Assembly: GCA_945643635.1 (NCBI GenBank)
Contig: CALZFC010000248.1
Span: 1,931,001-1,995,000 of the forward strand
Length of the DNA: 64,000 nt
Source: Allodiplogaster sudhausi
Taxonomy: Eukaryota; Nematoda; Chromadorea; Rhabditida; Diplogasteridae
Reading direction: 5' to 3'
Both the position numbers and the translations under genes were made by a program. Below are positions 59,248 to 64,000 of the stretch, one piece after another. Below the pieces are notes generated by a model that was given only the letters and a program-made list of their open reading frames with translations, did no database searches and was not told where the DNA came from. Each line of letters opens with the position of its first letter. The first letter of the stretch is position 1.

Positions 59248-59289
<42 letters not shown>

Positions 59290-59434
59290 GAGAGAAAAAA
59301 ACAATAAGAGAGAGAAATAGGGAGAAATACATAGAGAGAGAGAGAAATTGAAAAGCGACGTAGATGGCAGAACATAGTTTTGCCGTTATCATTATCGGAA
59401 CCGACAGTAAGCAAATAGAGAACAACTCAAGAAG

Positions 59435-59467
<33 letters not shown>

Positions 59468-60586
59468 AAGTGAAGTTGGGAAGTAGGTGGCTGACCTACT
59501 GTCAAGGATTCGGTTGTTCGAGAGAGCTGATATGATTGGTATGGCCCAGTGGCTTACGCGTTAGCCTGCATTTTGTTTGTCACAGGTTCGGGCCCAATCG
59601 CAGTGAATCTTTTGCTGCGGATGACTTCGGAAGGAATGGAATTTTCGTGGCATGGACTCTAACAGCTCTTAAAAACAACGTCAAATGCCTCATAAAATTG
59701 TTTGAAGCTCTAAGCTTTATGGCTGTGTGGGGTATTGGTATGCTTGTAAGAGTGTTAGCGGAATGGCTGGTGTTCGACTTCTCTTTTGAACCAATTTATT
59801 AAATTTTCTTTTGCAAGATTTTTTGACATAGTTTTTACTTGTAAAATTAAAAGTCACTAGATTAGACAAAAGGAAGCTAAGTGACATCTGCAACTGTAAT
59901 TTAAAGTAATTCTGTTCGTGCAACTGCCTTCAGAAATTGCACTGAAACGATTACACATTGACACACTACGAATTGTGATGGTCCTGCACCACGGAATTCA
60001 CAAGATTTTCATTTTGCATTATTTTGACATTTTATGATCAATTATGGTAAAACCCGAGTGCCTGAATCCGAATATGCAAACCAAATCGATGTGCGATTAT
60101 CCAGAAGCGCACAATTTGATCGGACATTTTGGAACTTTCCGAAAGTTCCGAAAGTTCCTGCACCCCTTGTTGTTGGGCGGTACTGTATGTATTTGCACAT
60201 GACATTTCTATGATGAAGGTACATATGTACATATCTGTGATATATGATATACTTGTGTATGCATGTGTATCTTCATACCTTGTCGCATTCGGTCGTGCAT
60301 TCTGGTAGAGTTGCTTTCCCGCTCAGCAGCTTGAGCCTCGGCCGCAGCTCGGTCGAATCCGGAATTCTCTTGTATTCGCATGGTAGCTTTGACAAATTGC
60401 GAATTATAATTCAGAAATTACGAGTTGAATCTGATAAATCACGAACTGGATTTGACAAAGTATGAAATGTGTTTTACAAATTATGAATTATATAAATTCA
60501 CTAAGGATGAAAGCTTCAACGAAATTAACCGTGTTCATCGCATTTTGAAGAAGATGGAGAAGAACGAGCGTGGTTCCAGTCTTCAT
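56706..60586 (-). CDS. Secreted Cys-domain/mucin-like protein, copy 4, with transposon in intron 2
   Basis: Exon 1 is 60586-60521 (signal peptide MKTGTTLVLLHLLQNAMNTV), exon 2 is 60386-60279 (LPCEYKRIPDSTELRPRLKL then LPECTTECDK), exon 3 is 56985-56706 (SECKAVAFDGFDACALLRNF, HSCRHQPLYFKPETC, Thr-rich tail). All Cys of the family domain are present and no stop is seen. Exon 2 has a good donor (AAG|GTATGA), exon 3 a good acceptor and a good donor (CTG|GTAAGT) at 56706, so a further exon is expected. Intron 2 is 3.3 kb because it holds the 57114-60185 transposon; other copies have introns under 100 bp here. Whether the transcript is still spliced is unknown. Confidence 0.65.
57988..58082 (-). 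repeat. tRNA-like sequence inside the element
   Basis: On the minus strand GCGTAGCGCAGTAAGCTGCGCG resembles A-box/D-arm sequence and GCAAGTTCGAATCCC a B box and T loop. The anticodon region is long and poorly paired. Likely a tRNA-derived repeat. Confidence 0.4.
58260..59100. other. Centre of the element, GC-richer, unassigned
   Basis: 58765-58860 has an imperfect direct repeat of GTTGTCGAGGGCTMCTTGACYGAGTCG. Open frames on both strands are Arg/Ser-rich with no recognised domain. GA/CT arrays follow at 59112-59140, 59250-59285 and 59441-59467. Confidence 0.4.
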
Positions 60587-61022
60587 GACTGTTATTATCT
60601 CTTTTTTATCACCAAGATAAACCGATTGAGATATTAAAACGAAAGGATTTAAAACAGGTGGATCAGCTTCTTCTCACTTCTTTTTTTCACAACACTCTAA
60701 TGGAAAAGAAATTCTAGCATTTCAAGACTCGAGGGAAAAAAATTTTCGTTCCATTTTCTATTGCGATGCTTAGCGACAAAGGAAGTTCTGAAGTGCTTCC
60801 TCAAAATGCTTTTATGGAAATGGCACTAAGTGTTTTTAGACATTGTTTTTGCCTCTAAAGTTTTCTTAATGGGCTCGTAGCAAAATGAAGCGAGACGAGA
60901 GAAATGACTTTTATACATAGATTCTCTGAAACTGGAGTCCTATACTTGTAACTTACAATGTATATAGATGATGAGGGGGCACATAAGAAGTGAATCAGGT
61001 AGTTTGCTTTATGCATAGGAAT
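60587..61022. other. No recognisable gene
   Basis: Upstream DNA of copy 4. Only short incidental frames. Confidence 0.5.
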
Positions 61023-61087
61023 TTCAAAGTATGACAATTTGGTAGCTCATGACGAATTCATGAGCTACCAAATTGTCATACTTTGAA
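61023..61087. repeat. Perfect hairpin, 30 bp arms, 5 bp loop
   Basis: Arms 61023-61052 (TTCAAAGTATGACAATTTGG...) and 61058-61087 are exact reverse complements around CGAAT. No flanking target duplication or larger repeat is visible. Confidence 0.95.
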
Positions 61088-62484
61088 TCGGCATATCTCA
61101 TATGTATGTATGTATGTATCAAGTATGCTTATTTTAAATATGGATAGACTAACGTTCATATTTTTGAACCCTGACCATCTTTCTAATGATAAGCCATAAT
61201 TACTCTCATCTCTCTCGTTATCCAACTCTCTCTCTCTTTCTCTCATTCTCCTTCTCTTTCTATTTTCCTCTCTTCCTGTGCCCGCACTTACTCTTATCTC
61301 TCTCGTTATCCCTCTCTCACTCTCTCTCCCTCTCTTTCTCATACTTCTCTTTCTATCTACATGCATATCTCCCTCTGCAGTACTAAATCTATGAAGACAG
61401 CAATTTATTTTCTTTCTTTGAACTAATAATATCTCGCCTATGCTCGTTAAAGGAGCATGAAACTCAACCGAAATCTATTCCCACTTTCCTGACCACTGTA
61501 TCCGCATTTCTCTAATTCTCCTGATCACTTGCCCTTATATCACAGAAAGAGGCGCGAATTCAAGCTTGTGTTTTCGGCTTACCATTAATTTAGTAAAAGT
61601 AACGTCAAACGTTTCAATGAAAAAAAATCAAAATAATGAATGAAGATAAAGTTTTTTTCTTCTTTAAATAAGTAAACTATCGTCCTATATGACAACAGCG
61701 ATAATTTTAGTAGTTTAACAAAAAATAGCCAGATCCGAGTGTTCTTGGCGATTATTCCCTTCTTCCCCCAAGACAAAATACTCTCTGTCCGTAAGATTCT
61801 ACGTTCTGTGCTCGGGGGAGCGACTTCCTGGCATGTTTGCGTGATGCTCAGCGAGATCGCCTTTCACGTGTTGCCTGCCGGTGTTCCGAGTGCGGCAAGA
61901 GTGTAAATACTATGCAGACAATGGACAAGGAGAGAGGAAGGAGGGAGAGAGAGAGAAGAGAGAAAGAGAGAAGAGAGAAAGAGAGAAAGAGAGAAGAGAG
62001 AAAGAGAAAAGAGGGAGAGAGAGAGAAGAGAGTGAAAGAGAGAGAGAGAACACTGGAATACTTTGAAGGAAGTGCGGAACGACGAGTAAATACAAATAGA
62101 CGCGAGACAAATAAGAAAGAAGAGCCAGAAAGGACCTGGCAAAAATCGTTGTGACTTGTGAATTAGAACATTTCGAGCGTAAGAAAACCAGCTGTCAACT
62201 GAATAAATCTAAATTTCTTCATTAATCGTCGTCTGTTCTGAATCAGCCTTTCTCTCTCCCATTCCTGTCTCTCCTCCTCTCTCCCTCTTTCTCTCTATCT
62301 CTGTCTCTCTCTTCTAGATTCTGCATTCAAAGGCTCATGGAGGGCAGTACGACATATGTAATTATTAAATGTAGATCATGGAGCAACGGGCTTGCTAGAT
62401 TTGGATAAAGTTAGTTTTCGAGCTGAAAAACAGGACTAGAAAGATAGAGGGAGAGGCATAGCGAGAAATTGGAGGAAAGAAGAG

Positions 62485-62529
<45 letters not shown>

Positions 62530-62720
62530 CGAAGACGGGGAAATTGGGAAATGAAGGAAAAAAATCGGAGACAACCACGAGATAGAGCGATCAGATCAAA
62601 GCTGGTCTCGCCATATCCGGTCGAGATTGAAATCAACACGACTGCGACCTCGGAAAGAGATGAGAGAGATGTAAACTAAGGAATGTAGCCGAGTTGAATG
62701 ATGAACAATGAAATGAGAGA

Positions 62721-62767
<47 letters not shown>

Positions 62768-63499
62768 AGAGAAAGAGAAAGAGAAAGGGAGAGAGAGACG
62801 TAGACATTAAGTCAGAGACAGACAGAGAGAAAGACAGAGAGACAAATAGACAGAGAGAGAGAGAAAGGATGAAATTAAGATATCATGTTTATGTTTATTC
62901 ACTTTCACTTTTCCCTCCAATCTTCTCTCTGTTTCGGATGCTCCCACGCTTGCTTTCCCTGTGCTTCCGGCAAGAATAGCAATCGGTAGCAAGAAATGAA
63001 AGTGCCCATGGCCGAATTTCCAGTTTAGCACTTCTTCATTCACTGAAGGCTGCACACTCAGAGAGCCTTCTTCTATTGCATGTGAGAGACTTCATTCTCA
63101 CTTTACACCTGGCACGTGGTCATTTACTGCACCATCTTCATACATGTTTGCTTACTTTTCCGACAGGATAACAGCGAGCTCCTTGCATGTCTCGAGCAAT
63201 GCAACTGCAGCCCAATGATATCTTGCATACCTTTCCCCACCCTTTCTTTCTCTCGCTCTCCTCTCTCTTTCAATCTCCCTATCTCTCTCTCTCTCTCGCT
63301 CTCCTCTCTTTCTCGCTCGCTCTCTCTCTTTTCCTCTATCTCTCTCGCTCCTTCTAATTTTGCTCTTCGATACATCCCGAGAAGCAGTAAAACTCGAGGT
63401 CAAGCACCATAATTTGCAAACGTGATTCTCGCTTTCTTTATCGTCATTTCTCTTCTTTTCTTTATTTTGTACTCACTCATCTCGCCGGTTTATCTCTTC

Positions 63500-63538
<39 letters not shown>

Positions 63539-63811
63539 TTCTCTTCTCCCTTTCTCTCTCTCTCTCTTTCTCTCTCGCTCTCCCTCTTTTCTCGCTTTCT
63601 CTTACTCTCTCTTGCTCACTTCTCCATCTTCTCATGCTGTGGCCTTCTTCACATTCTCGGTGCTCTTACTTTTACGAGTGAAAGCGATGACAATGCTGCT
63701 TCGCCTTCTTTCCTCATCTTGATCTAACAATTTTCTATAATTCTCTCGATTATTCGTACTCTCTCTCTCACTTTCTCTCATCTCCTTCGCTAGTGTCTCT
63801 CTCTTTCTCTT

Positions 63812-63861
<50 letters not shown>

Positions 63862-64000
63862 ATCACCCAATTTTCGAAGCACACGCTAATAGGCGTCATT
63901 AAGCAGGTATCAATCGCTTTTCCCTCTTCAACAAGCATCTATTACATTCGGCAGATGCATGACGAACGAAACAGGAGAGAGAGAGAGAGAAAGAGAGAGA
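61088..64000. other. Microsatellite-rich DNA, no gene recognised
   Basis: GA/CT arrays at about 61220-61345, 61928-62050, 62483-62525, 62716-62800, 62818-62868, 63250-63345, 63490-63600, 63745-63860 and 63970-64000. Between them is ordinary non-coding sequence. Arg/Glu and Ser/Leu open frames come from the repeats. Confidence 0.7.

Larger units (their letters stand above)
57114..60185. mobile_element. Long-armed inverted-repeat transposon, 3.07 kb, CAGTACCGCCCAACA ends
   Basis: Both ends read CAGTACCGCCCAACAACAAGG inward and are flanked by TA. The arms (57114 to about 57875, and about 59440 to 60185) are ~750 bp and nearly identical. Each arm contains a tRNA-like segment next to its inner edge (GGCCCAGTGGCTTACGCGTTA with CACAGGTTCGGGCCC) and borders a CT/GA array. 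The 1.5 kb centre (57880-59440) has no recognisable transposase, so the element is probably mobilised in trans. Confidence 0.9.

Overview
The window is nematode nuclear DNA. The evidence is a cuticle collagen with the nematode N-terminal domain, nematode-type seven-transmembrane chemoreceptors in a head-to-tail array, a carbohydrate sulfotransferase of the type expanded in worms, and a Tc1/mariner transposase fragment. Introns are short and end in TTTCAG or looser AAG/GAG acceptors. Long GA/CT arrays are very common. The species cannot be fixed from the sequence. Exon models were built by hand from splice signals, reading phase and comparison between the paralogs inside the window.

Layout. 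0-10 kb: end of a Tc1/mariner transposase, a chemoreceptor on the + strand (TM3-TM7 seen), a Golgi-type sulfotransferase on the - strand and a cuticle collagen on the - strand with an unusual Gly-rich tail. 11-17.4 kb and 26.9-29.5 kb: a minus-strand family of one chemoreceptor type. One copy is intact (307 aa model), one carries two in-frame stops, one lacks its first four exons, and two orphan last exons of a related type lie at 12.8 and 34.3 kb. The array is interrupted by a 7.2 kb block (17.65-24.85 kb) with ~375 bp inverted ends and two broken pieces of ribosomal protein S23, and by an intact RTE-type LINE at 31.3-34.2 kb with a 12 bp target-site duplication. 35-44 kb: mostly non-coding, with MITEs, a possible LTR fragment, a possible zinc-finger gene, and scattered fragments of a small cysteine-rich repeat.

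42-60.6 kb: four minus-strand paralogs encode a secreted protein made of a signal peptide, a small six- to seven-cysteine domain (PAN/apple-like spacing) and a Thr-rich mucin-like tail. Copy 3 is broken. Copy 4 has a 3.07 kb long-armed inverted-repeat transposon in its second intron. Three elements in this half (41.2, 44.1 and 57.1 kb) share termini related to CAGTACCGCCCAACA. The 44.1 kb element is itself split by a second, apparently protein-coding DNA transposon (45.4-49.7 kb) with CACACAGAGAAG ends and a 2 bp target duplication. The last 3.4 kb is GA/CT microsatellite-rich DNA without a recognisable gene.

The most promising undescribed material is the nested transposon pair at 44.1-49.9 kb, the family of long-armed elements whose arms contain tRNA-like sequence, the secreted cysteine/mucin gene array, and the inverted block carrying the S23 fragments.
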